DNA of 64,000 bases. Origin: Pacificibacter marinus (GTDB lineage: Bacteria > Pseudomonadota > Alphaproteobacteria > Rhodobacterales > Rhodobacteraceae). Positions within the stretch are counted from its first letter, which is position 1. Each line of letters starts with the position of its first letter. This document shows, piece after piece, positions 34,837 through 42,614 of this stretch. The stretch covers positions 434,001-498,000 of the forward strand of contig NZ_FNZV01000001.1 of the NCBI RefSeq assembly GCF_900109555.1, written 5' to 3'. The position numbers and the translations under genes are program-made. The notes under the pieces are model-generated. The model saw only the letters and a list, made by a program, of their open reading frames with translations, had not been told where the DNA came from and ran no database searches.

Positions 34837-36168
34837 TCAGCTGCGGTGCGCGTCGCGTTCTAATGCAGGGTATTTCCACGCAAGCGTCGCTCCGCGAGCA
34901 ATGTAACTGATCAACAGCGCCGCCCAAAGCCCATGCGCGCCAAACCGCGGCATCAACACATAAACCGCAGCCAAATACACAACCAAGCTAACGACACTCA
35001 TATTGCGCATATCGCGCGTGCGCGTCGCACCAATGAAAACTCCGTCTAACATCCAAGCGGCCAGCCCCACCAGCGGGACGCTGACCATCCATGGCAAAAA
35101 GCGCCGCGCTTCGGCTTGAACATCTGGTGCTGTGGTCATGATGTCAACAATCACCCCGCCAAACACAGCGAATGTTACGGCCAAAACTGTACAAACCAAC
35201 AGCCCCCAAAATGATGCCATCAATGCGCCACGGCGCAACGCCAATGCAGACCGCGCGCCCAAAGCTTGCCCCACCAAAACTTCTGCCGTGAACGCAAATC
35301 CATCCAGCGCATAGGCCGTAATTTCAACGAATTGCATCAAGATATGATTGGCCGCCAAGGTCAGATCACCAAAGCTCGCGCCAAAAAAGGCAAAACTCAC
35401 CATTATCGCCAAAAGCAAAATAGACCGGATCATAATATCCGTATTCACACGCGCCATGTTGAGCAAACGCGCAGGATCAAACACCTTAGGCCAAGCTTTC
35501 CAAGCGGGATGCGTCAGCGCAGAGCGGCATAAAAATAGGCCAAGCCCAGCCCCCGTCACTTCCGCAATCACCGTGGCAATGGCAACGCCTTCAATCCCCC
35601 AACCGAGCCCAAGCACGAACCACAGGTCCAGTAAAATGTTCAGTCCGTTCATCCACAACTGCAACACCAATACAGCGCGGGTGCGTTCACCCGCAATCAG
35701 CCAACCAGTCAAACCAAACCCCGCAATCGCAAAAGGCGCGGACCAAATGCGAATGCCAATATAACTGCGCGCGAGAGTTTCAACTTCGGCAGATGCAGGC
35801 GCGAGTTTGAACGCCGCCCAAAGAATCGGCACTTGCAGCGCAATAAGCGCCACGCCAGCCACAACTGCGATCATCATCACACGCGTCAATAGCGCAGAGA
35901 CTTCGCCCAGATCCCCTGCCCCACGCGCCTGCGCCACCAGCCCTGTTGTGCCCATCCGCAAAAAACCGAACAGCCAGTAGACGGAGGCCAAAATGACGGC
36001 TCCGATGCCCACGGCCCCAATCGGCGCAGCAAGACCAAGCTGGCCAACAACACCCGTATCAACCGCGCCAAGGATCGGCACCGTTGCATTCGACAAAACG
36101 ATTGGCACGGCGATGGTTAAAACCCGTTTGTGAGTGATTGTATCTTTGGAGTGCATCGTTTTAGCCAT
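34837..36168 (-). CDS. MATE-family efflux transporter (DinF type)
   Basis: Inner-membrane multidrug or toxin exporter, 443 residues with about twelve membrane helices in two repeated halves. The N-terminal half shows IAVPIVLSNATVPILGAVDTGVVG, the typical MATE first-helix pattern with a conserved Pro and Asp. It is the last of three genes in a (-) unit behind two thioesterases and overlaps the nearer one by 8 bp. The substrate is unknown. Confidence 0.93.
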   Translation of the reverse strand: MAKTMHSKDTITHKRVLTIAVPIVLSNATVPILGAVDTGVVGQLGLAAPIGAVGIGAVILASVYWLFGFLRMGTTGLVAQARGAGDLGEVSALLTRVMMIAVVAGVALIALQVPILWAAFKLAPASAEVETLARSYIGIRIWSAPFAIAGFGLTGWLIAGERTRAVLVLQLWMNGLNILLDLWFVLGLGWGIEGVAIATVIAEVTGAGLGLFLCRSALTHPAWKAWPKVFDPARLLNMARVNTDIMIRSILLLAIMVSFAFFGASFGDLTLAANHILMQFVEITAYALDGFAFTAEVLVGQALGARSALALRRGALMASFWGLLVCTVLAVTFAVFGGVIVDIMTTAPDVQAEARRFLPWMVSVPLVGLAAWMLDGVFIGATRTRDMRNMSVVSLVVYLAAVYVLMPRFGAHGLWAALLISYIARGATLAWKYPALERDAHRS

Positions 36169-36649
36169 TATTTTGCATCAAGAAATGTCCCGTCGCCATT
36201 GCGATGGGTCGGGCGTGATTGTCTTGCCACGCTTCAACTTGAACGGATGCAAACCGACGTCCTGCGCGCGTCACTTTGGCCCGTGCATAGGTATCGCGCG
36301 GCAGGCCTGAACGCAGGTAATCTACAGTAATATCAATCGTTTTAGGCAAAGCAGGCAAGGTTTCAATCGCGCCTTCCTGTTCAAAAATCGGCCAAATCAC
36401 GGACCAACTCAGCGCCACCTGCGCGGTCACTTCGAGAAAGGCAGCAATCGCGCCCCCATGCAGAGCCGGCAAAATGGGGTTTCCCAGTAAATCTGCACGA
36501 AACGGCATCGTCGTAGTTAATTCGTCGCCACGCCGTTCAAAAGAAACCCCCAAATACTCAGCATAAGGCACGCGTGCTTTGAGCGCCAACAAAGCGGAAT
36601 CTCGGCGCGTTTTTACGACATCAACGGGTTCAGGCGAGCGTCGTGTCAT
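36161..36649 (-). CDS. Hotdog-fold thioesterase (PaaI type), first of pair
   Basis: Acyl-CoA thioesterase-like protein of 162 residues. The hotdog core includes LHGGAIAAFLEVTAQVALSW (about 83-102), equivalent to the PaaI HGG-helix motif, and a second-half strand pattern YLRSGLPRDTYARAKVTRAG. It overlaps its paralogue by 4 bp upstream and the MATE gene by 8 bp downstream. Substrate unknown; aryl-CoA or medium acyl-CoA esters are typical of the family. Confidence 0.88.
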   Translation of the reverse strand: MTRRSPEPVDVVKTRRDSALLALKARVPYAEYLGVSFERRGDELTTTMPFRADLLGNPILPALHGGAIAAFLEVTAQVALSWSVIWPIFEQEGAIETLPALPKTIDITVDYLRSGLPRDTYARAKVTRAGRRFASVQVEAWQDNHARPIAMATGHFLMQNNG

Positions 36650-37071
36650 ATTGTGCGCTCCACAGCAAAGGTTCCAGTTGCGGTTGCCACAGGGGTGTCT
36701 GACGTCCCATCTGTCGCAGTGGCGCGCACAAAGGCGACGGAACTAGAGACGTGATAGCACTGTGCTGTCGCCGTGATTGTAGCTTTGGGCACGGCAGCGC
36801 GCATGTAATCGATGCGCAAATCTATGGTGGCCGTGGCCAAGCCTGCTTTGGGATGCGACATAACGGCTGCACCACAACAGGTATCCATCATAGCGGACAC
36901 CGCACCACCATGAATAACGCCTGTTTCAAGATCTCCAATCAGCGCGGTGCTATAGGGCATTGAAATCTGAGCTTTGCCGGCCCCGATATCATCAAGCACC
37001 AACCCCAAGGCTTTGGCGTGCGGCAGCGCCAATATAAATTGGCGGGCATTGTCTATGATATTTTGTGTCAT
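36646..37071 (-). CDS. Hotdog-fold thioesterase (PaaI type), second of pair
   Basis: A 141-residue PaaI-like protein with GVIHGGAVSAMMDTCCGAAV (about 51-70) containing the HGG and catalytic-Asp region, and YMRAAVPKATITATAQ in the second half. It is the first gene of the (-) trio thioesterase-thioesterase-MATE. The two thioesterases are clearly related but divergent, and may form a heteromer as some tandem hotdog pairs do; that is inference. Confidence 0.88.
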   Translation of the reverse strand: MTQNIIDNARQFILALPHAKALGLVLDDIGAGKAQISMPYSTALIGDLETGVIHGGAVSAMMDTCCGAAVMSHPKAGLATATIDLRIDYMRAAVPKATITATAQCYHVSSSVAFVRATATDGTSDTPVATATGTFAVERTI

Positions 37072-37278
37072 TTAAACCAATTCATATTTTAAGCATATCT
37101 ATCAGTAGAGTACGAGAATAGCAGATCGCAAACGCCAATTCTGCACAAGTCCTGTAACGTAACAGCAAGAAAGTGTCGGATGACCGCTTATGACGCATCC
37201 ACAACCGCACAATGATCACCAAACCAAGTTGCCAGACAGAGCTGAAGGGTTTAGATTCCCATCAAGGAGAACTTGCAT

Positions 37279-37644
37279 ATGACCACTGAGCGCCTGACCT
37301 TCAAAGAAATGTGTTCCACCTTTGATGTGACACCGCGCACATTGCGTTATTATGAATACATTGAACTTCTGTCCCCTGAAAAGGAAGGGCGGACACGGTT
37401 TTATACCACTCGCGAGTTGGGGCGGATGAAACTGATCCTGCGCGGGCGAAAATATGGATTTTCGCTTGAGGAAATCCGCCAATGGCTACTTTTGTACAAT
37501 GAAGAAGGCACGCAAGCACAGTCTGATGCGTTTGTTGCTTTGGCCGATCGCCAGCTTGCCGCATTGAGCAAGCAAAAAGCAGAAATCGAATCTGCGATTC
37601 TAGAACTCACTCATCTACGCGAAGACGTCACTAAAAAACCGTAA
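37279..37644 (+). CDS. MerR-family transcriptional regulator (LiuR-like), copy 1
   Basis: A 121-residue regulator with an N-terminal winged MerR helix-turn-helix (FKEMCSTFDVTPRTLRYYE, then the LILRGRKYGFSLEEIRQWL helix) and a short coiled-coil tail (about 85-121). ATG 37279 is chosen because AAGGAGA lies 8 nt upstream; a TTG at 37273 is less likely. There are no metal-binding cysteines. It is closely related to the next MerR gene and stands before a fatty-acyl-CoA oxidation block, as LiuR/PsrA-like regulators do, so an acyl-CoA or similar effector is likely. Confidence 0.88.
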   Translation: MTTERLTFKEMCSTFDVTPRTLRYYEYIELLSPEKEGRTRFYTTRELGRMKLILRGRKYGFSLEEIRQWLLLYNEEGTQAQSDAFVALADRQLAALSKQKAEIESAILELTHLREDVTKKP

Positions 37645-37816
37645 GCCCATTTGGCCGTACGATATGACATCGCACCCCACACATCAGACGCGAAAGACGC
37701 AACGTCTTGACGCGTTATGTCTGTATTCTCCCCGCAATTTCGACACCCCGGCAGAGCAATTCCGAAGAGTGTTTGCATTTGACGAGTCAATCGCGCCAAA
37801 GCGCTTTGATGGCTTA

Positions 37817-37884
37817 AAATAGGGGAAAAATCCTATTTATTCCCCGCAAAAATCAAATCGCTTTTGTTTACGAGAGGGGAATAA
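37817..37884 (+). promoter_or_regulatory. Alternative-hairpin leader masking a ribosome-binding site
   Basis: Three mutually exclusive pairings share the same bases. AAATAGG (37817-37823) pairs with CCTATTT (37832-37838); GGGGAA (37822-37827) pairs with TTCCCC (37840-37845); and TTATTCCCC (37837-37845) pairs over 9 bp with GGGGAATAA (37876-37884), the ribosome-binding site of the ten-codon ORF at 37886. Such competition is the usual layout of a translational switch. No known riboswitch class is recognised. Confidence 0.5.
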
Positions 37885-37885
37885 T

Positions 37886-37918
37886 ATGTCTCGTGGTCCC
37901 TACGTCAGGGGTCGATAG
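37886..37918 (+). CDS. Candidate ten-codon leader peptide
   Basis: ATG at 37886 follows GAGAGGGG at 6 nt spacing and opens a ten-residue frame, MSRGPYVRGR, ending in TAG at 37918. It is rich in Arg and Gly. The strong ribosome-binding site and its placement inside a structured region 140 bp ahead of a regulator gene suggest a leader peptide, but expression is unproven. Confidence 0.35.
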   Translation: MSRGPYVRGR

Positions 37919-38058
37919 TTTTACAAAACCCGAGATGACGCCACGTTACATTTACATGTATGTGCGCTGAGCTTGTAGAGTTGGGGTGAAGAACTCATTT
38001 CGCTCGGTACAACGGCACAAGCCGACCTGACGCACAGCCGAACTGGAGTGAATTCAAA

Positions 38059-38472
38059 ATGACAAACGAGGTGATGACCATTCGCCAAATGTGTGACGCG
38101 TACGATGTAACACCACGCACTTTGCGATTCTATGAAGCGAAGGAGCTTCTTTTTCCCATCAGAGAGGGACAAAAGCGGCTTTTCACGCGACGCGACCGAG
38201 CGCGATTAAAACTTATCCTTCGTGGGAAACGTTTTGGATTCGCCTTGGAACAAATTCGCCAACTTTTGGATCTTTACGATGTTAAAGACTCCGGAAGAAA
38301 ACAACTTCAAGGCACGCTTGCCGCTTACAAGGCGCGCAAAAAGAACTTGGAGCAACAGGTCCTAGATCTTCAACAGATCATGGCTGAGTTGGATGTACAA
38401 ATGGAGTGGGTGCAGAGCGCACTCATTCAAAAGACCGCGCAGGGAGAGCTCAACGAACTCTCCCACACATAA
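38059..38472 (+). CDS. MerR-family transcriptional regulator (LiuR-like), copy 2
   Basis: A 137-residue regulator with a MerR helix-turn-helix (IRQMCDAYDVTPRTLRFYEA, then LILRGKRFGFALEQIRQLL) and a coiled-coil from about 85 to 120. It shares the DVTPRTLR, LILRG and GF-LE-IRQ patterns with copy 1, so the two are paralogues. CTGGAGTG precedes ATG 38059 by a suitable distance. It lies 18 bp upstream of the acyl-CoA dehydrogenase gene and is probably co-transcribed with it, consistent with control of fatty-acyl-CoA oxidation. Confidence 0.9.
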   Translation: MTNEVMTIRQMCDAYDVTPRTLRFYEAKELLFPIREGQKRLFTRRDRARLKLILRGKRFGFALEQIRQLLDLYDVKDSGRKQLQGTLAAYKARKKNLEQQVLDLQQIMAELDVQMEWVQSALIQKTAQGELNELSHT

Positions 38473-38490
38473 AGTTTAAGGGAGAGCCCA

Positions 38491-40263
38491 ATGCCAAGCT
38501 ACACAGCACCAAACAAGGACGTCCAATATGTCCTACATGACGTTTTGCAGATTTCCGAAGCCACAACCCCGGGTTACAGCGATCTCGATGTTGAGTTTAC
38601 AGACGCCATTCTTGAGGCTGCTGGCGCGCTTGCCTCCGACGTGTTGGCCCCGCTGAATGCCGTGGGCGACAAAGAAGGCTGCACCTTAGAAAACGGTATC
38701 ATCACAACGCCTACAGGCTTCAAAGCCGCGTTCGAGCAAGTCAAAGAGGGCGCGTGGCCCGGTCTTGATATGCCCGAAGAGTTCGGCGGTCAGGGGCTTC
38801 CTTATGTGATTGGGACTGCCGTTGGTGAACTGTTTTCTGGCGCGAACCAAGCCTTTACCATGTATCAAGGGCTGACCCACGGTGCAGCGTCTGCGATTTT
38901 GGTGCACGGCACGGACGACCAAAAAGCCACCTACCTGCCAAACATGGTGTCTTGCGAGTGGACAGGCACGATGAACCTGACCGAGCCTCACTGCGGCACC
39001 GATCTGGGATTGATGCGCACCAAGGCTGAACCACAAGACGATGGGTCTTACAAACTTTCAGGCCAAAAGATTTTCATCTCTGCTGGCGATCACGACATGT
39101 CGAGCAATGTCATTCATCTTGTGCTGGCGAAGGTCCCCGGTGGGCCAGACGGCATCAAAGGTGTGTCGCTCTTTATCGTTCCGAAATTCAATGTGAATGA
39201 TGATGGCAGCCTTGGCACCTCAAATGGCGTGTCTGTTGGCTCCATCGAGGAAAAAATGGGCATCCACGGCAATTCAACTTGCGTGATGAACTACGATGAC
39301 GCGACGGGTTATTTGTTGGGTGATCTGAACAAAGGCATGCGTGCCATGTTCACGATGATGAACGAAGCGCGTATTGGCGTGGCGATGCAGGGCTTGGCGC
39401 AAGCGGAAGCCGCCTACCAAAACGCAGTGATTTACGCGAAAGACCGCTTGCAAGGGCGCGCTGTCACAGGCGCTGAAAACCCGAATGGCCCAGCTGATCC
39501 TTTGATCGTACACCCTGACATTCGCCGCAACTTGATGGACCAAAAATCATTCATCGAAGGCGCGCGTGCGTTCATGTTGTGGGGCGCATCCTTGATCGAT
39601 GCGGGACATCGCGGTGGCGATAAAGACGCCGAAGGTCTGATTTCTTTGATGACCCCTGTGCTCAAAGGTTTCTTGACCGACAAAGGCTATGAAGCGACTG
39701 TGAACGCGCAGCAAGTCTATGGTGGTCACGGCTACATCGAAGAATGGGGCATGTCTCAATTCACGCGTGATGCCCGCATCGCGATGATCTATGAGGGCGC
39801 AAACGGCGTTCAAGCCCTTGATCTTGTTGGCCGTAAATTGGCACAAGATGGCGGGAAGCATGTGATGGCCTATTTCGATATGGTCAAAACATTCTGCAAA
39901 ACCTCTGATGCGCCCGAGATGGAAGAGTTCACAACACCTCTCAAAGCCGCATCAAAAGATTTGCAAGCTGCAGGTATGTACTTCATGCAAAATGGCATGA
40001 AAAACCCCAATGCTGCGCTGTCTGGATCGTATGATTTCATGCATCTGTTCGGCTATGTGTCACTTGGTTTGATGTGGGGCCGCATGGCGGATGTGTCGTT
40101 GAAAGCACTGGCAAATGGTACGGATGATCCAGAATTCCATAAAAACAAACTGATCACCGCACGCTACTACATGGCCCGTCAACTGCCGATGACAGGCGCG
40201 CTTTTGAAACGAATTGAAAGCGGTGCTGATCCTGTGATGGCCTTGTCTGCCGAAGCATTCTAA
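38491..40263 (+). CDS. Acyl-CoA dehydrogenase with C-terminal extension (FadE/DmdC type)
   Basis: FAD enzyme that introduces the trans-2 double bond into an acyl-CoA. The 590-residue protein is longer than a 380-residue acyl-CoA dehydrogenase because of a C-terminal extension (about 465-590), as in DmdC and related FadE-like proteins. The [11 protein letters not shown] flavin motif (about 164-174), the AGDHDMSSN region and the catalytic-base Glu435 in [13 protein letters not shown] are visible. GGGAG precedes the ATG. Substrates could be medium- or long-chain acyl-CoA or 3-methylmercaptopropionyl-CoA; the linked thiolase and FadB enzyme favour general beta-oxidation. Confidence 0.92.
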   Translation: MPSYTAPNKDVQYVLHDVLQISEATTPGYSDLDVEFTDAILEAAGALASDVLAPLNAVGDKEGCTLENGIITTPTGFKAAFEQVKEGAWPGLDMPEEFGGQGLPYVIGTAVGELFSGANQAFTMYQGLTHGAASAILVHGTDDQKATYLPNMVSCEWTGTMNLTEPHCGTDLGLMRTKAEPQDDGSYKLSGQKIFISAGDHDMSSNVIHLVLAKVPGGPDGIKGVSLFIVPKFNVNDDGSLGTSNGVSVGSIEEKMGIHGNSTCVMNYDDATGYLLGDLNKGMRAMFTMMNEARIGVAMQGLAQAEAAYQNAVIYAKDRLQGRAVTGAENPNGPADPLIVHPDIRRNLMDQKSFIEGARAFMLWGASLIDAGHRGGDKDAEGLISLMTPVLKGFLTDKGYEATVNAQQVYGGHGYIEEWGMSQFTRDARIAMIYEGANGVQALDLVGRKLAQDGGKHVMAYFDMVKTFCKTSDAPEMEEFTTPLKAASKDLQAAGMYFMQNGMKNPNAALSGSYDFMHLFGYVSLGLMWGRMADVSLKALANGTDDPEFHKNKLITARYYMARQLPMTGALLKRIESGADPVMALSAEAF

Positions 40264-40286
40264 ACTGACGCAACCTCGCGCAATTG

Positions 40287-40321
40287 GCCCTTCGCCCCAT
40301 TTGTGGGCGGAGGGCTTTTTT
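40287..40321 (+). terminator. Intrinsic terminator after acyl-CoA dehydrogenase
   Basis: GCCCT.CGCCC pairs with GGGCG.AGGGC around a short loop and is followed by TTTTTT. It lies 24 bp past the stop and separates the dehydrogenase from the downstream genes, which need their own promoter. Confidence 0.85.
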
Positions 40322-40366
40322 GTGACCAAACCAGAAAAGCTTTTACACTTATGACGGAGCGTAATC

Positions 40367-40579
40367 ATGCCCAAACGTTTTAGAATGACGCGGCGTTTTC
40401 CTGTTTCGATGACAGAAGAAGGCTATCGTCGTCTCAAATCATTCTCGCGGGAGGCGGGTCTTGATGAGGGCGAGGCGCTGTCTTTCCTTTTCGAGAATTT
40501 CTCTTCCGTGACGCATCAAGAAAAACTGGAACACCGCTTGCGGTTGTTCAATTCGGATTTGGAAAACAGGAAAAAATGA
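40367..40579 (+). CDS. Small basic conserved-type protein, unknown function
   Basis: A 70-residue protein with a very basic N terminus (MPKRFRMTRRFPVSM) followed by an alpha-helical body (EEGYRRLKSFSREAGLDEGE, then LSFLFENFSS). The strand-then-two-helices pattern resembles ribbon-helix-helix DNA-binding proteins, but no family is recognised with certainty. ATG 40367 is preceded by GACGGAG. It is located between the dehydrogenase terminator and the GST-like gene, so a regulatory role for the beta-oxidation genes is possible. Confidence 0.65.
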   Translation: MPKRFRMTRRFPVSMTEEGYRRLKSFSREAGLDEGEALSFLFENFSSVTHQEKLEHRLRLFNSDLENRKK

Positions 40580-40745
40580 CACATTCCGCGCCCCACACCC
40601 TGCAATCGGTACAAGCACTTGGGGCGCGCCGCATCTATTATCGCCAAACTCAATACAGTCTCTTAAAAGCACAGTGTTTTTTCTTGACGCAAAACACTGC
40701 AACGCGCGCTATCGTCCCTATGTATTATTCAACGGAGGAAACGAT

Positions 40746-41381
40746 ATGACGGCGAAACTCTATTGCTTTGGCGAAAGTGGCAATTCTTACAAAGCTGCGC
40801 TGACGCTCACTTTATGCGACATCGACTGGACGCCTGAGTTCGTCGATTTCTTCAACGGCGAAGCGCGCTCAGACACCTTTCTCGCGATGAACGTCATGGG
40901 CGAAGTGCCGTTTTTTATCGATGGCGACACCCAGCTTAGCCAATCTGGTGTGATCCAACTTTATGCCAGCGACATCTCGGGCAAGCTGGGCGGCACCACG
41001 GCAGACGACACACGTGAAATTTTGCGCTGGGTGCTGTGGGACAATCAAAAGATGTCCGGCCAAGCGGGACCAACACGGTTTTTGAACAACTTCCTAGACC
41101 CATCCAAACGCCCCACCGAAGTGATCGGGTTCAACATGGGACGCGTCAGAGCAGCGCTGGCCGTTTTGGACCGCGCCCTTGAGGACCGTGACTGGCTTGT
41201 GGGCGATAGCATTACCATCGCAGACACCGCGTGTTGCGGTTACTTATTTTACCCCGAACCCTTTGGGTTTGAGCGGGCCGATTGGCCCAATATTGATCGC
41301 TGGCTTGGCAATATCGAAACCCTGCCAAACTGGAAACACCCCTATGATATGATGCCCGGATCCCCTGCGGATCGGGCCTGA
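40746..41381 (+). CDS. Glutathione S-transferase family protein
   Basis: A 211-residue GST-fold protein. The N-terminal thioredoxin-like domain starts MTAKLYCFGESGNSYKAAL, with a Ser/Asn-type active-site segment, and includes MGEVPFFIDGDTQLSQSGV with the cis-Pro and Ser-Gly glutathione site. The C-terminal helical domain follows from about residue 90. ATG 40746 is chosen because ACGGAGGAA lies just upstream. It ends 11 bp before the thiolase gene, so it is co-transcribed with beta-oxidation enzymes. Its reaction is unknown; handling reactive acyl or enoyl products is a guess. Confidence 0.88.
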   Translation: MTAKLYCFGESGNSYKAALTLTLCDIDWTPEFVDFFNGEARSDTFLAMNVMGEVPFFIDGDTQLSQSGVIQLYASDISGKLGGTTADDTREILRWVLWDNQKMSGQAGPTRFLNNFLDPSKRPTEVIGFNMGRVRAALAVLDRALEDRDWLVGDSITIADTACCGYLFYPEPFGFERADWPNIDRWLGNIETLPNWKHPYDMMPGSPADRA

Positions 41382-41392
41382 GGAGGAAAAAG

Positions 41393-42604
41393 ATGACTGA
41401 GGCATATATTTACGACGCGGTGCGCAGCCCGCGCGGCAAAGGACGCAAGGACGGGAGCCTACACGAGGTCACCGCCGCACGTCTGTCAGCGCAGATGCTA
41501 AACGCCATCAAAGAGCGTAGCGGACTTTCGGGTCATGCGGTCGAAGATGTGATTTGGGGCAATGTCACCCAAGTCGGCGAACAGGGCGGCTGCCTTGCGC
41601 GGACTGCCGTTTTGGCCTCAGATCTTGATGAGCGCATTCCTGGCCTTGCGATCAACCGTTTTTGTGCCTCGGGTCTTGAAGCCGTAAACCTTTCCGCCAA
41701 CCAAATCAAAGGCGGCGCGGGCATGGCCTACATCGCCGGCGGCGTGGAAATGATGGGCCGCGTGCCCATGGGATCAGACGGCGCAGCCATTGCGGTTGAC
41801 CCAAGCATCGCCATGAACACCTACTTTGTGCCCCAAGGGATTTCTGCTGATATCATCGCCACCGAATATGGCTTTAGCCGCGATGACGCAGATGCGCTGG
41901 CCGCGGAATCACAAAAACGCTCTGCTGCGGCATGGGCTGACAACCGCTTTGCCAAATCCATTGTTCCTGTGCTCGATCAAAACGGCCTGACCATTTTGGA
42001 CCGCGACGAATACATGCGCCCCGGCACTGACATGGCAGCGCTTGCCAAGTTGAAACCGGCATTCAAAGACATGGGCGAAGTGATGCCCGGCTTTGATAAA
42101 GTCGCCTTGATGAAATACCCGCACCTGGAAACGATCAACCACATCCACCACGCAGGCAATTCCTCTGGCATCGTTGATGGATCAGCTGCGGTTTTGATTG
42201 GCAACAAAGAGTTCGGTGAAAAATACGGGATCAAGCCCCGCGCCCGCATTCGCGCCACCGCCAAGATCGGCACAGACCCCACAATCATGCTGACGGGCCC
42301 CGTACCTGCGACGCAAAAAATTCTGGCTGACAGCGGCATGAGCATTTCAGACATCGACCTGTTTGAAGTGAACGAAGCTTTCGCATCTGTGGTCTTGCGC
42401 TTCATGCAAGCGTTTGATGTGGACAGCTCGAAAGTCAACGTCAACGGCGGATCGATTGCCATGGGTCACCCACTGGGTGCAACAGGCGCGATCATCATCG
42501 GTACCCTGCTGGATGAACTTGAACGCACAGGCAAAGGCACAGGCCTAGCCACGCTTTGCATCGCCTCTGGCATGGGCGCTGCAACAATTATTGAGCGGAT
42601 GTGA
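41393..42604 (+). CDS. Acetyl-CoA C-acyltransferase (thiolase, FadA type)
   Basis: Thiolase of 403 residues cleaving 3-ketoacyl-CoA to acetyl-CoA and a shortened acyl-CoA. Nucleophile Cys91 lies in NRFCASGLEAV, the catalytic His in NGGSIAMGHPLGATGA (about 344-359) and the second Cys in LCIASGMGAATII near the C terminus. It starts after AGGAGGAAAAAG and ends 10 bp before the FadB-type gene, with which it forms the trifunctional pair. Confidence 0.93.
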   Translation: MTEAYIYDAVRSPRGKGRKDGSLHEVTAARLSAQMLNAIKERSGLSGHAVEDVIWGNVTQVGEQGGCLARTAVLASDLDERIPGLAINRFCASGLEAVNLSANQIKGGAGMAYIAGGVEMMGRVPMGSDGAAIAVDPSIAMNTYFVPQGISADIIATEYGFSRDDADALAAESQKRSAAAWADNRFAKSIVPVLDQNGLTILDRDEYMRPGTDMAALAKLKPAFKDMGEVMPGFDKVALMKYPHLETINHIHHAGNSSGIVDGSAAVLIGNKEFGEKYGIKPRARIRATAKIGTDPTIMLTGPVPATQKILADSGMSISDIDLFEVNEAFASVVLRFMQAFDVDSSKVNVNGGSIAMGHPLGATGAIIIGTLLDELERTGKGTGLATLCIASGMGAATIIERM

Positions 42605-42614
42605 GGACACTGAC

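Larger units (their letters stand above)
37645..38058. other. Gap between the MerR paralogues with palindromes and a structured leader
   Basis: No full gene is supported here. In order it holds two palindromes (37779-37790 TTGACGAGTCAA and 37797-37808 CAAAGCGCTTTG), a region of alternative hairpins (37817-37884), a ten-codon ORF with its own ribosome-binding site (37886-37918) and a 140-bp stretch before the second MerR gene. Confidence 0.6.

Noticed and set aside
37886-37918. Ten-codon ORF as a fragment of ribosomal protein S19 (similar MSR..GP start)
   Set aside because: The likeness covers only a few residues and the frame ends at once; a leader peptide is a better reading.
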